Source: Siphonodentalium dalli (taxonomy: Eukaryota > Mollusca > Scaphopoda > Gadilida > Siphonodentaliidae). From it: a stretch of 64,000 nt of DNA. The notes beneath the pieces were generated by a model. The model was not told the origin of the DNA. It saw only the letters and a list, made by a program, of their open reading frames with translations, and made no database searches. How positions within the stretch are numbered: position 1 is the first letter of the stretch; each line of letters starts with the position of its first letter. Shown here piece by piece: positions 35,250 to 47,929 of this stretch. The position numbers and the translations under genes are program-made. The stretch is taken from positions 5,851,784 to 5,915,783 of the forward strand of contig CP136066.1 of NCBI GenBank assembly GCA_032622095.1, in the 5' to 3' direction.

Positions 35250-36640
35250 CTTTGACATACACCATACATTAAGTTGATTTTGATGATAATGGTCGAGAGT
35301 AGCCACATAGTATGGTTTCACTCAGTTCCGTTTAGGCCTTCTGCCCATTTCCGTTCAAAAATATGGCTATAATCCCAAACTACATTTTACTACAGTACAT
35401 CATTTAATTGAATCTGTCGTGTCTCAGAAGGTACTGGGACAAAGAGAAAGAAACATGTAGTTGCCAGTGGATTAAGTAACATGGTTAATAACCAAGTGAG
35501 TCAACATTTTCTACCTCTTGGGAACAGAGAATAATGTTCGGGCTATATGTTAAAAAAAATAAACGTTTTTTTTTACCAAATTTGGTTTCAATTTTGGAAG
35601 CCATCTTGAGTAATTTTGTCTAAAACACATGAGTGTGAACGCATTTAAGACATCTCAAAACAATAAACATCTTTGATACCAAAGATGGTTTTATTTACTT
35701 GAATAAATTGTCCAAACCTGAAAAGTACATTTTTGCCGATTTTGATGTCAAGTTTGTCATAGAAAAATCCAATATTCAAATTTCTGGTATTTTCACTGGT
35801 TACATTATTAATACTTAACAAATGTGCATCAGAAATGTTAGAATGTTATGTATTTAAGGCAGAATAGCCAATTTTATTCATCTACCACAACTTGTAAGCG
35901 ATTACATGGCATGCTGGGCCAATATTTACAATTTCCCAGGTTTGGTCACATTTTGGCAGCCATTTTCAGACCAAGTGACAATTTTGGTTCCAGTGAGTTG
36001 AAATATTCATAAGTAATGGTATGCCTAAATTACTGTGCACAGTTCTGTCCATTTCTTGTTAAAATATGACTTGAATCATAATGTTGATGTTTTGTGAAAT
36101 TTCATACCGAGTTCTGTAAAATTCTAACTTTTGAGGGCGCGCAAGGGGCTGGGACCTCATGAATGGCATATTTTATTGACCCAATCAGTTAATATGCATA
36201 ATTCAAAAATAATGTCACAATTCTGAACCCGTTCCATACAGCAGAAACTGATCTAGAAGATATTAGTGAAAAACGTCAAATTTTCCACTTCTGGCTGCCA
36301 TTTTGATTGCCATCATGGGCGGGAGTTCAAATTTTACCATAACAATGTGGCATTATATCTCACAGAGTCATACTTACTGTATATTCCAAATATTTAAATC
36401 GCATATTTCATGGTAAGATTAATTGCGACAATTAATAAATTATCCAATCATGAAATACTCTTTAAATTTGGAATTTCAGCATAGCTCCAATAATCAATTA
36501 GTATGTGAATATGTACATCTGTGCAAAGTTTCATGCTTTAGTCACATATTGAACAATTGCATTGAAATTGGACTTAATCTACTACACTATATTGTTTATC
36601 CCATCATATAATATTTTTTAACCACCTCAGTCGCAAATGT
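35250..36640. other. No recognised gene
   Basis: AT-rich. GGCAGCCATTTT-type motifs recur near 35600, 35955 and 36293, at roughly 340-360 bp spacing, hinting at a very old tandem array. Not firm. Confidence 0.3.
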
Positions 36641-36654
36641 CTTTGTTAAACTGT

Positions 36655-37020
36655 AAGAATTTGTTTTTATACACCCGTTTTGTAAAAACGGAATGTATTA
36701 TGTTTTTGTCGGTCCATTCTTTCGCTTTTTTCGAAAATGATAACTTAAGCAAGTCTGAACGTCATGGAATGAAATTTGGTATGTCAATTTACTTGCCCAA
36801 AATACAGGACAAGTTAAAATTTTATTTCCGCCCGCCAATTTTTTCCGGAATTATGGTCCTTGTCGAACTTGCCGATTATTTTTGTTTCTGCGTGGTAATT
36901 TTTAGTTTTAATTATCTGATTGTTTTCAAATGTGTTATATGAAAATACAGGTCAAGTTTGAATTTGGGTTCCGTTCGTCAAATTTGGCATATGAATTACA
37001 CGTTATGAAATTACCACATG
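36655..37020 (+). repeat. Interspersed repeat with ACACCCGTTTT start
   Basis: Carries an ACACCCGTTTTGTAAAAACG stretch and TGTCGGTCCATTC, of a common dispersed-repeat style. The 101-codon plus frame at 36637 is hydrophobic by composition only and shows no domain. Confidence 0.35.
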
Positions 37021-37029
37021 CGTATTTTG

Positions 37030-38510
37030 CCTCGACCTAGCGATGCTCTTTTAAAACATTACTTTGACCTATGAATGTCGCCTTGACCTTCCAAGCCTTC
37101 CAACCACATATGTGGAAATGTGGACCCTACTGGTTCTTTCATAAACCAAGCGTTGAGGGAGTAGTTGAATTGCCCATTATAAGAATAATTTAATGTAAAA
37201 TCTCCAAATAACCCATGATTGGCCATCGTTGCTATGGAAACTCAAATTGTCCCAATGGGAATTTCGTAAATATTCTAACAAAGTAGGCATTCAGCAACAC
37301 AGTGTATAAAAGACGTATGTGTTGTAATCAGTTCGCAATAACTGATTTGTTGCATGACAAGTTATGCTGTGAGTTTTGTCTCAACAATCGACTATATAAA
37401 TATCACATCTTATGTCTTGTTGTACATACAAATATTTCATAATTCAAACTGCTATAGTTTCCAAATCAGTTATCGATATCTTTTTAAATGAACTTTCCAA
37501 TGGAGCCTGAATTCCGGAATTTACAAAATAGTGTTGGTGATCGCTATTTGTAATAAATCATAATCAGGACGGTCGAATATATGACTGCTATAACTGACAA
37601 AAAATCCTTATTTTTAACAACGACCTTGACTTTTACGTGTGACCTTGACATTTCAAGGTCACCATGTATATGTGGAAATGTCGGCCACTACAAGTTTGTC
37701 CATAAACCAATGTAAACTTTTAGGTAGTTTTTAAATTATTCACGATAGGCACTATTTAATGTAAAATTTCCAAATACCCGATTATTAGCCATCGTTGCCA
37801 TGGAAACTCAAATTTACCAAATTTATCCCAGTTGCATTTTCCAAAATAAAAGATATTATAACAAGGTAGACATTCAGTGTACCAAAAGACGTCTGTGATG
37901 CAACCAGTTAACAATAACTGACATGTTGCATATGACAAGTGATGCTGTGATGTTTTGTCTCAACAATCGACAACATAAATATCACAAGTGTATGTGTCTT
38001 GTTGTACATAAAAATGTTGTCGCCACATATTTCAAAATGCTATAGTTTCTAAAGCAGATATCGATATCCATTCAAATGAACCTTCCCATGGAGCCTGCAG
38101 TCCGGAGTTAAAAATAGTGTTGGGTATCGCTATTCGTAATAAATCCTAACCAGGACGGTCGAAAATATGACAGCTATATGATAAAAATCCAGATTTTTAA
38201 CAATGACCTTGACCTTTATAAATGACCTTGACATATCAAGGTCACCATGTATATATGGAAATGTTGGCCATTACAAGTGTTTCCATAAATCAATGTAAAC
38301 TTGTAGGTAGTTGTTAAATTATTCACAATAAGGACTATTTAATGTAAAATTGTCAAATACCCTATTATTAGCCATCGTTGCCATGGAAACACAAATTTAT
38401 CAAATTTGTCCCAATTAGATTTTTCTAAAAAAAATGATATTCTAATGAAGTAAATATTCAGCTATCCAGTAAACTAAAAGTCATTTGTGTTGCAATTAGT
38501 TTGGGTTGAC
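37030..38510 (+). repeat. ~570 bp tandem repeat, 2.6 copies
   Basis: GCCATCGTTGC.ATGGAAAC occurs at about 37225, 37788 and 38371 (periods about 563 and 583). TGACCTTGACATTTCAAGGT and CATGTATATGTGGAAATGT precede it in each unit. The AGGTCA-type half-sites lie at the start of every unit. No coding frame is conserved between units. Confidence 0.75.
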
Positions 38511-38914
38511 CCCATTTTTCGGCTAGATCGCCTGTACTACTAGATTGATTGATTGATTGATACATCTGTATGTGAAACACAATTGTCGTCTTTTCGAACT
38601 AATGTGTTTATGGTGTTCATGTTTCCTGCTATAACGTCTTAAGTATACGCACTTGTAAATAAATAAATACTTCTTTATTGGTGGGACGGATTAAACGCGA
38701 TAAACAAAAAGATAATCGCTCCGACCTGACAAGGTGAAGCACTACTTATATTCCATATGTAAGAATCATGTTTTGTGATGCCATTTGGATATACAATTTA
38801 TGAGAATACGTGTAACACTTTGAGAGCAAGAGTATCTCTATTCCCACCAATTATCCACAAAGGGTTTCACATCACTTTAACCTGGGTAACGCCGGGTAAC
38901 TTAATATAATTAAC

Positions 38915-39610
38915 ATCAGATCACCAGATATCCCCGGTTGGGTGGCATTTAGCACGGGTTTACTCAGAGGACAGCAGATTGAAATGGTGCGCCAATATAT
39001 GGGAGATTGGTAGAGACCAGTAGTCGGAACGTCATGTCGATAGAGTCGGTACTAAATCGCAATAGAATAAAATCAATAAAAACGTTTAGCCCCAGTGAAT
39101 ACATACTGTGACGACACATGACACACTGTATGTACCCGTTCGGTGGTCGAACAACGAACATATACCTGTTCGATAGTCTAAAACATTCCGATATTCTTCG
39201 TATTCTGTCGCCGCCCACGCCTCGTGCTAAAGCATTCCAAGCGACTTGCTTCTGATTGGTTCCGTCTGGGTCCGTATCGGGACATAACGCGTCTGTTATA
39301 ATACGTGTTGTGACGACACATGACAAACTGTATGTCACAGCTCAATGCGAAGAATTGGTCCATTCCATAAGGATGAGGACCCGTCAGCCGTGTCGTTTAA
39401 TGTACTAATTTTGCTTTCATCTTGGTTTATTTAAACCTTGACGTTCAAAGAATACAAACGTTTGAACATGCAGTATCAATTCTTGAAGATCACGTTTCTG
39501 AACAATTGGCCGTAAACATCCATGTGAAAATTCGCCAAATTTGTATGTTTTGATGGACTTATGTCTTAACTTACATTTCGTGTTGAATAATTATCGAGGT
39601 GCCTACCACG
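38915..39610 (+). repeat. Paralogue B, upstream part
   Basis: Matches 14350-15063 in blocks: TTTACTCAGAGGACAGCAGA, TAGAGTCGGTACTAAATCGC, the TTTATTTAAACCTTGA stretch, and the block just before the exon start. It includes a local duplication of the GACGACACATGACA.ACTGTATGT block (39110 and 39311) absent from paralogue A. Presumed 5' flank and 5' UTR of the PAN-like gene. Confidence 0.7.
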
Positions 39611-39899
39611 ATGAATGAATTGAAAGTTTTAAAGATAATTTGCGCCGCTGCGTTGATGTTTGAGACCATTATCTTCGTGACAGCCGCCAAAAAGACTTAC
39701 GAGAATTCTGTCGTGGTAAAATGGATATCTGTCTTAACAGCGGAGCCGGAGATAACCTCTCCGAGCCACAGTGTTATTGAGTGTGGCGCCATCTGTAAAC
39801 AGAAACCAGACTGTATCTCGTTCTCGTACAGTGACGGCGCCTGTCGCACTTCATCTGGTTTAGTGCAGAAAGAGCAAGCGGATATCTATGTCGACACAG
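39611..39899 (+). CDS. First exon of a secreted PAN/apple-like protein, paralogue B
   Basis: Same length (289 nt), start context (ACCACGATGA), signal peptide, four-cysteine spacing and phase 1 donor (ACACAG|GTGAGA) as 15064-15352. I chose the ATG at 39611 over an upstream in-frame GTG because it matches paralogue A. About seven residues differ, five of them clustered between cysteines 2 and 4 (K-QKPDCI against T-QKTNCT, and S for I), while a central stretch of more than 100 nt is identical. The exon's last ~30 nt and the donor were copied by the 6.92 kb tandem duplication. A frame open from about 40283 to the TAG ending at 40596 could be a later exon, but indels against paralogue A break it, so I leave it uncalled. 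Confidence 0.65.
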
Positions 39900-41007
39900 G
39901 TGAGATATTAAATAACTTAATGAGAACAAGACAAGAAAAACAATGTCAGAAATGGTAACGCACTCAAGATAATATAGTATATACCCATGATTGTAATTAT
40001 ATAACACAAAGTTATTGGTTTTACGAATGACTAACTCATAATTCCGTTAAAACAACTAATCCTTCAAATTATTACAACAACTATATACGGCTTATCACTG
40101 AAGGTTTCTCATGCATCTCAACATAATTCCCAACTACATATTTTATCTGACTCGTCCTCCGTGTCGCAGTTCGAATTTTAATCCGTCCCAAAAATCCCCA
40201 TTTCAATAAATAAAACGCCCATGGCCCATGTAAACCAAGAATCAGCAAAACATACGCGGAGCGCGAACTAAGCATACAGGGACGCGGCTACATGGTCTCT
40301 GTTTCGGGTGTGCACCTTCAACTTTCCAATTCACACCATCGGACAAAACACCTAAGTTCGCGAAATTACATTCCAGTCTATTTTTGCAATCGTCGCCCTC
40401 GTTGAATCGGCTGATCAATCTCAGAATCGTATGTACACAATCTCCATATTTCCCACGGACTACTTGGTATTTTAATATACCGAGGATTGGCGGAGTCGAA
40501 CGAAGTATATTTAGTCCAGAAGACTGGAAACTCCCAATATATTTGTCTATATGTATGCATGCCGCGCAATGTCTGGACTTATGTAACAAGTTTTAGCAAT
40601 GATAATGGATAATGATATATGATTTGTTGTGAATATATTTCTGTTCCACTGTGTTTCATTTGCAAAAATATTACAGCACTATATAATGCTTCGATTGGAG
40701 CGGGGGAAAAACATTAACACAACAATGACATATCTGGTTTTGACATATCAAGTCGATATCACAAAGTGTGTTACATGTTGTGGATTCATTGATCATTACT
40801 TTGAAATTTCTTTAAATTTCTGGCACATCTGACCTCAGTATTTGAAGTTTTTTATTCGCAGCAACAATTCGTGTTCAAAACTTTAAATGTAGTTGGTTGT
40901 AACGCAAGACGGTTCACGTCAGATCTATCGAAATATCGTGAATTTCACAAATCTTCACCTTGAATGCATATAAAATCCGAATAGTCTTTAACAAAATACC
41001 AAAATCA

Positions 41008-41384
41008 ATGGATTGTATATACATAGTTACAATGGATTGTATATATATAGTTACAATGGATTGTAAATACATAGTTACAATGGATTGTATATACATAGCT
41101 ACAATGGATTGTATATACCTATTTACAATGGATTGTATATACACAGTTACAATGGATTGTATATACACAGTTACAATGGATTGTATATACATAGTTACAA
41201 TGGATTGTATATACATAATTAGAATGGGTTGTATATACATAGGTAGAATGGATTGTATATACATAGTTACAATGGAGTGTATATACATAGTTACAATGGA
41301 TTGTATATGCATAGTTACAATGGATTGTATATACATAGTTACACTGTATTGTATATACATAGTTACAACGGATTGTGTTATATA
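41008..41384. repeat. 24 bp minisatellite, about 15 copies, unit 1
   Basis: The unit is ATGGATTGTATATACATAG plus TTACA. Since 24 is divisible by three, both strands stay open and read DCIYIVTM and TMYIQSIV repeats; these long frames are composition effects. Paralogue A has a single unit here (16092). Confidence 0.9.
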
Positions 41385-42038
41385 TGTTACAGTCAATATG
41401 TCAAATCAGTCATTTGGCCAAATGCCTAAAATGTTCAGTCATTTGGTGAAATGCCTGTGACCGCCAGTCATTTGGCCAAATGCCTAAAATGTTCAGTCAT
41501 TTGGCCAGATGACTGAAATTAACAACCAGTCATTTGGCCAAATGACTGAAGAGTATTTATGGGTTTTTTTTTAAATAACTGAACGATATTTCATATTTAT
41601 TTATGTTTATTATAACAACAAGAAATTCAATTAATTGAGGAAAAACACCCACTGTCCCGAGTGGTAATGATAAGCTATTGGAGGGTCTACTAGTTCGCAT
41701 ACAAAATAGCAAAATAACATTGAATGTCTCAATGACATCAACAGCTTGAAGATGTGAATAACCCACCATATATGGTAGATATTCAACCAGGCTCTGCTTA
41801 AGTTTGTTAATTGATGACTGATGTACATGTACAATACACACAAATAGTAATAACAATTAACGTTATGATTTTGAAACTAACCATGTTAGAATATTGACAG
41901 TAAGGTGGTATTAACTACTACGAGTACTATTAGTAACAATAGTACTACTTTTCTAGCATAACTTATGTGTACATGATGTATGGGAAATATTAAAGGACAA
42001 AACAATAGTTACAATACAATGATAACAATTTCTTTTAA

Positions 42039-42490
42039 TTAAGCGCAAGAAGAGCTAATTGTGCTTAAGCGCAATATGGAAGTATTTAACTGTGTTTAAG
42101 TGCAATGATGGAATTTTCATATTGCGCTTAGATAATAAAACTCAATAAGGTATCTCTTAATAAGGAATATATTATATATAGTACATAAACTCCATATAAT
42201 TCAGATGGTGTAGTCCATCTCCATGGTACAATGGGTGGAACAAATATAGGATTATTCTACTATTTGCACAAGGGCGATCTAATGAGAGAGATATTAATTG
42301 CGCTTAAGTGCAATATGGATGTAATTTCGCTTATGTGTAATAAGGAATGTCTTATTACACTTAAGCGCAATAAGAATATTCCTTATTGCACAGGAATATC
42401 ATATTGTGCTTAAGCGCAATAAGCTATCTCTAACTTCGCTTGAGCGCAATAACTTAAGGAATATTCTTATTGGGCTTGAGCGCAATTAGT
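42039..42490. repeat. TTAAGCGCAAT palindrome cluster, unit 1
   Basis: At least seven copies of TTGCGCTTAAGCGCAA or one half of it, on both strands, within about 450 bp. Duplicated at 48961-49411. Confidence 0.7.
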
Positions 42491-42567
42491 TATTCGGTTA
42501 GTTAAATAATAAGTTATTCGATATGTTTTTTGTTATTACCATGCAGCCCTAATTAGAGATTCCTTAA

Positions 42568-43158
42568 AGGGATAATGTACCCAAAATGTTGTTGTTGGTT
42601 TCTATAGTCTCCGCGTCGGAGAATAAGGTAACACTTTTTCCATTATTTGAAAGTCTGTTGAGTACGAAGTAGTGTTACGGATGGCAAATTTACCGGAATG
42701 CAAAAATACAAATTGTCGTTGTCGAGTAATTTTTGTACAGTTTTCAACCAAATAAATCAAATAAAAGTTATATTATATGCATACTAGTCCCATATACTCA
42801 TTTAAGTTATTGTATCGTCACTAGTCAGTGAGTGGCTTGAGTTTTCTCCCGTATCATCATAATGTTTCAAACGATCGTGAGTCCAATGGGTTTACTATTC
42901 CAGTATCCCTCAATTATAATTTGATTACGTTTTATACACGGAAATTCGTATTTTAATTTACGCCATTTTATGGCTCCAGCCATAAATTCAATTTATATTA
43001 AATTATTAACTTTTAAATTATTAAATTTTAAGATAGCCTATTAACCTGAGCGTTTACAGAATACATCTTCGACTCAAATTACTTATGTTTATATATATTA
43101 TCGATAATAGTTCGTTGTTATTACCGGAAATTTATTGAAAATGACGTACAGTACCCCT
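42568..43158. mobile_element. TTAA-flanked MITE inside the transposon, unit 1
   Basis: TTAA at 42564-42567 and 43159-43162 flank inverted ends AGGGATAATGTAC and GTACAGTACCCCT. About 591 bp, no coding content. Nested in the Ginger-like element. Confidence 0.7.
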
Positions 43159-43419
43159 TTAAGTTATTGCACTTAATCGAAATTCTCTATTAAATGTCAA
43201 TTTGGTTTCCTATAGAGATCATCAACGATGTCTATGCGCAAGGGACCCGCCAATATTCTCTGTTGGGATTCCAATTGTTGGCTTATTAAAGGAAAATATC
43301 ATGGATATAATCGGTTTCCCCCAATAAACATCCATTTATCAATATGCATGTTTTTGGAGCAGAGTTACACATATAGGTAGTCCACATTGGACGCCATCAT
43401 GTAATTTAATTTTTTTTTT

Positions 43420-43950
43420 AATTTTCTCACATATCTCATTAAACCTCACATCCTTATATTGGTTATAGTAATGCCCAAAGTAATTGACCACTTAACCACA
43501 GCAGAATTATTGGTAATTTTTCAGGATTTAAAATCCTGAAAAATTACCAATAATTCTGCTGTGGTTAAGTGGTCAATTACTTTGGACATTATGTATGAGG
43601 ATTGAGTTATCATTAAACCTCACTTCCTTATATTGGTTACAGTTATGCCCAAAGTAATTGACCACTTAACCACAGCAGAATATGGGTGTTTTCAGCTTTT
43701 AAAATCCTGACAAATTACCCATTATTCTGCTGTGGTTAAGTGGTCAATTACTTTGGGCATTACTGTATGTGGATTGAGTTATCATTAAACCTCAAATCCT
43801 TATATTGGTTGCAGTAATGTCCAAAGTAATTGACCACTTAACCACAGCATAATTATGGGTAATTTTTCAGGATTTAAAATCCTGAAAAAATACCCATAAT
43901 TCTGCTGTGGTAAAGTGGTCAATTACTTTGGACATTACTGTATGTAGATG
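43420..43950. repeat. Tandem triplet of fold-back MITEs, unit 1
   Basis: Hairpins at 43466-43595, 43640-43765 and 43812-43940, each with CAGTAATGCCC-type ends, a CACTTAACCACAGCAGAAT arm and a TTTAAA centre. They repeat at 174 and 172 bp with a shared ~45 bp spacer (CATTAAACCTCACATCCTTA ...). So the whole MITE plus flank was amplified in tandem. Confidence 0.85.
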
Positions 43951-44199
43951 GAGTTAAACTCACACCAGTGTGTTGGGGATTTTGACCTTGACTTCGGATC
44001 TTTGGTTTTTAACGCAACAAATGCACGTACACCTTATACACAAATGTCTTATGTAGCCAGAGTTTTTCTTGGATAAGATGGGTTTGAAGCCTGCTTACAT
44101 TTCAAAATGTTGTCAGTTTTGTATTGTCTGCAGCGGAACTCGGCGTGTTGAAGCAAAAGTCACAAGAGATAAAATGTGTATGTAACGAGACTATAATAC

Positions 44200-44960
44200 A
44201 AATGAAAAAATAAATTGAGGGAGAGGTGGGCGATACAGGAAACTAAGGGTTGAACCGATATAAATTTGTAGAGCGATAACGACCAATGTTGACATATTAT
44301 GCATCTCAACTATACTGTTGAAACAAGGCTATAAAATAGGGTGGGGGTGTCAGAATCATAGTTATCTCTATATACTAGTAATGCCAGAATAGTCATTTAT
44401 GGACTTCTATAGTGGTACGGGATAAGATGTTGGGTTGGTTATATGGACTCGGAGAAAAAGGGGTTCGTACCGATGAACTGACAAAAATTAGTGGAGCGAT
44501 GTTGCCATGTAATGCATCGCGAGTGTACTAAAGCAGCAATGATATAAAATTGGGGGGGGGGGTCTGATATTATCTCTATCTCTATAGATGGCACCAGGAT
44601 TATATAGAAAGGAATAGCAATTGATATACGTATATGGTATACTATAGTAATACCATAGACATATAAGTACAAGTATCACGCGATAAAATATTACGTAACG
44701 TGACTATAGCGATGAAAAAAATAAATAAATTTGACCGGGATTAGAGGTTGGGTTGGTTATATATGGATAATTGGATATGGAATTCATACCGATGAAACGA
44801 TACAAATTAGTGGAGCGATAAAGACCAATGTTGACACTTGGTCAGGCTACGCAGGGGAAATAGCGGTTGATACGATAGACCGAAATAAATTTGTCGGGTG
44901 AAAATGACCAATGTTGATGTATAAAGTAACGCGACTGTACTGTCGCACAATTATCAGGTA
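44200..44960 (+). repeat. Degenerate repeat with GAGCGATAACGACCAATGTT units
   Basis: ACCGATATAAATTTGTAGAG / GAGCGATAACGACCAATGTT motifs recur near 44255, 44475, 44795 and 44885, with GTAACG.GACTATA before several of them. A G-run at 44552 differs in length from the duplicate. Confidence 0.6.
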
Positions 44961-45049
44961 GAACCGGTCAAATATGGACTCTGGTGGCCAATATGGAACA
45001 GCTCAGAAAACATTTGCAGGGCCCTAAAATTTATTTAACAAGGAATCTG

Positions 45050-45385
45050 CCATACAAATTTATTTATATCGATAAAAATCTCTTATTTATCAAAATTTTA
45101 AGCTGAGACTTGGTGTGTCTGCGTGGGATACTTATATATTCCTAAAATGACAGGGTACAGCACGTAATTATGTTTTAGATGGAAGAAATTAATTTTTTTC
45201 GATGATAAAATTTAACATGGGATTTGGCATTAAAATCGATTTATGTCGATAAAACTGTAATTTTTAAAATTTTTGAGCTGAGACTTGGTGTGTCTCCGTG
45301 GGATACTTATATATTCCTAAAAGGACAGAGTCCAGCGCGTAATTATGTTTTAGATGGAAGAAATTGAATTGTTTTTCGATAATAA
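45050..45385 (+). repeat. ~183 bp direct duplication, unit 1
   Basis: GAGCTGAGACTTGGTGTGTC ... TTTTAGATGGAAGAAATT occurs twice, near 45103 and 45279. Repeated in unit 2. Confidence 0.8.
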
Positions 45386-45392
45386 ATTAACA

Positions 45393-45686
45393 CTACAGCG
45401 TAGACAGGTCATCGAGATGGTTTTGTAAACAAACTTTGTCAATAGCCGTTTTGGTCAAACTAAACCTTTTTCGACCGGGACAGCACATCCGAATAGTAGC
45501 TAAGATGTATTTAGATATAATTATCAAAAGAAATTGACCGATTAGGGTGCATTTTAAGAGAATCGAGTGGAGAAATCTTGGTGACATTTTCACAATAACA
45601 CGCCGATTCGGCAATGACCTGATGACTGTACTTACAGTCGAGCGCTCGTTAATATTCATGCCAAGAAATGCAGGCGTCAAACTCAC
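45393..45686 (-). other. Unassigned 97-codon frame, unit 1
   Basis: Lies on the same strand as the transposon ORF, downstream of it. Contains RRVIVKMSPRFLHSILLK and CCPGRKRFSLTKTAIDKVC. No family recognised. Present unchanged in unit 2 (52321-52614) apart from a few substitutions, which the recent duplication alone explains. Confidence 0.15.
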
Positions 45687-46598
45687 CTTTTTGGAAGGTT
45701 AATCCGATATATACATATCAAAACAATCCTTCCAAGATATCCAAGAAAGTTTTAATAGCTTAGAAGACTGAACAGCCGAAATATGAATGAATTAATAATC
45801 GCCATTGGAGGCTTCGCTTCGCGGTGATGATAGGCAATTATCGCAATACGATAGGGGAACACTTTGACGTTCGTACTCATATTTCACCAATTTTTGTACC
45901 TGGCTTGCCTATCCTAAGTTTCACGGGGAAATGGCTAATTTGACTCTATTTGTCGTTATATACATATTATACATATTTATCACCCCATTTATTATTAATT
46001 TTCATAACAATAAAATAAAAGAAGCCGAAGATGACATGTTTAAACTGTTTGAAGCATGAATTTGGCGATAAGTTGTTATCAGACTCAGAGTACGTTATAC
46101 TTGTGATGGTTACGTTACGCACACGATGTTCCAATATCCTATTGCGATAATCGCTTAACCCTTCGGTTTTCAACGGCATTTCAATTGGTTGAAATTGAAA
46201 TTTCTCAAGTTCCAGCTCAACCCGAATCTAGTTACCCAATTAGTAGAAATACTTTAGCAGTAATTCTTAGTTTTATAAGTTATAACTCTAATTTTATTGA
46301 CGATACGAGCTCAACATCATAATATGTCACTGTTTATGGCGGTGTTATCCAAAACGTGGGCTTTGATAATGATTATAATTTTATTTTGCGATCAAACGTC
46401 AGTGCAGCTCAGCAGAAACGCATAGGCACTAGTTCAATTCAGCAGAAACGCACGAGTCCTACGATTATAGACACCTACTGGACGCGCTTCGCGCGTCGGT
46501 CAGTGGGTGAAAAATGAATAATCAAAACATGCAACACATAATATTATTATTTATTAGAACAATTGACACTGTTATGACATATACTATTGCATAAAACT

Positions 46599-46791
46599 TT
46601 ATGCTTTGAAACAAGCAAATCGCTTACTCTTACATCTCTTAGGTCCATTGCAATTGCACTTCACGAAACCCTGACCACCGTGTTGAGACTCTTTTTTGTT
46701 GGCTTGTCGAAGGGACAAACTGTTATCACTGTTGATGTCCGAGTCACTCAGAAGCCGCTGGGGACATAAATCAAACTGGTGTCGACTGTAT
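46599..46791 (-). pseudogene. C-terminal fragment of the KRBA2-like transposon ORF
   Basis: Matches the last ~64 codons of the 53526-54656 ORF, including SLRQANKKESQHGGQGFVKC and the short cysteine cluster. It is cut off upstream at the tandem-duplication junction, so no protein of use can be made from it. Confidence 0.85.
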
Positions 46792-47929
46792 AAGAGCAAG
46801 CGGATATCTATGTCGACACAGGTGAGATATTAAATAACTTAATGAGAACAAGACAAGAAAAACAATGTCAGAAATGGTAACGCACTCAAGATAATATAGT
46901 ATATACCCATGATTGTAATTATATAACACAAAGTTATTGGTTTTACGAATGACTAACTCATAATTCCGTTAAAACAACTAATCCTTCAAATTATTACAAC
47001 AACTATATACGGCTTATCACTGAAGGTTTCTCATGCATCTCAACATAATTCCCAACTACATATTTTATCTGACTCGTCCTCCGTGTCGCAGTTCGAATTT
47101 TAATCCGTCCCAAAAATCCCCATTTCAATAAATAAAACGCCCATGGCCCATGTAAACCAAGAATCAGCAAAACATACGCGGAGCGCGAACTAAGCATACA
47201 GGGACGCGGCTACATGGTCTCTGTTTCGGGTGTGCACCTTCAACTTTCCAATTCACACCATCGGACAAAACACCTAAGTTCGCGAAATTACATTCCAGTC
47301 TATTTTTGCAATCGTCGCCCTCGTTGAATCGGCTGATCAATCTCAGAATCGTATGTACACAATCTCCATATTTCCCACGGACTACTTGGTATTTTAATAT
47401 ACCGAGGATTGGCGGAGTCGAACGAAGTATATTTAGTCCAGAAGACTGGAAACTCCCAATATATTTGTCTATATGTATGCATGCCGCGCAATGTCTGGAC
47501 TTATGTAACAAGTTTTAGCAATGATAATGGATAATGATATATGATTTGTTGTGAATATATTTCTGTTCCACTGTGTTTCATTTGCAAAAATATTACAGCA
47601 CTATATAATGCTTCGATTGGAGCGGGGGAAAAACATTAACACAACAATGACATATCTGGTTTTGACATATCAAGTCGATATCACAAAGTGTGTTACATGT
47701 TTTGGATTCATTGATCATTACTTTGAAATTTCTTTAAATTTCTGGCACATCTGACCTCAGTATTTGAAGTTTTCTATTCGCAGCAACAATTCGTGTTCAA
47801 AACTTTAAATGTAGTTGGTTGTAACGCAAGACGGTTCACGTCAGATCTATCGAAATATCGTGAATTTCACAAATCTTCACCTTGAATGCATATAAAATCC
47901 GAACAGTCTTTAACAAAATACCAAAATCA

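Larger units (their letters stand above)
39870..46791 (+). repeat. 6.92 kb tandem duplication, unit 1
   Basis: Base-by-base correspondence with 46792-53718 at an offset of 6922, drifting to 6928 through a few indels such as the G-run at 44552 (shorter here). By eye mismatches are rare. The left breakpoint lies inside the PAN-like exon, the right one inside the transposon ORF. Confidence 0.95.
41385..46791 (-). mobile_element. Truncated Ginger/GIN-like transposon, unit 1 copy
   Basis: Has the TGTTACAGTCAATATGTC terminal repeat at its left end but is cut at 46791, inside the C-terminal coding part, by the tandem-duplication junction. The right terminal repeat is missing, so this copy cannot be mobile as a unit. 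Confidence 0.8.

Noticed and set aside
41008-41384. CRISPR-like array (regular 24 bp repeats)
   Set aside because: No distinct spacers, units are head-to-tail, and the DNA is eukaryotic.
40960-41460. 166-codon plus and 160-codon minus frames with DCIYIVTM / MYIQSIV repeats (also at 47836-48382)
   Set aside because: Both strands are open because the minisatellite unit is 24 bp, a multiple of three. The two copies come from the recent tandem duplication, so their conservation means nothing.
45393-45686. Second gene of the transposon
   Set aside because: Short, no recognised domain, no splice link to the main ORF; duplicated only because it lies in the tandem unit.
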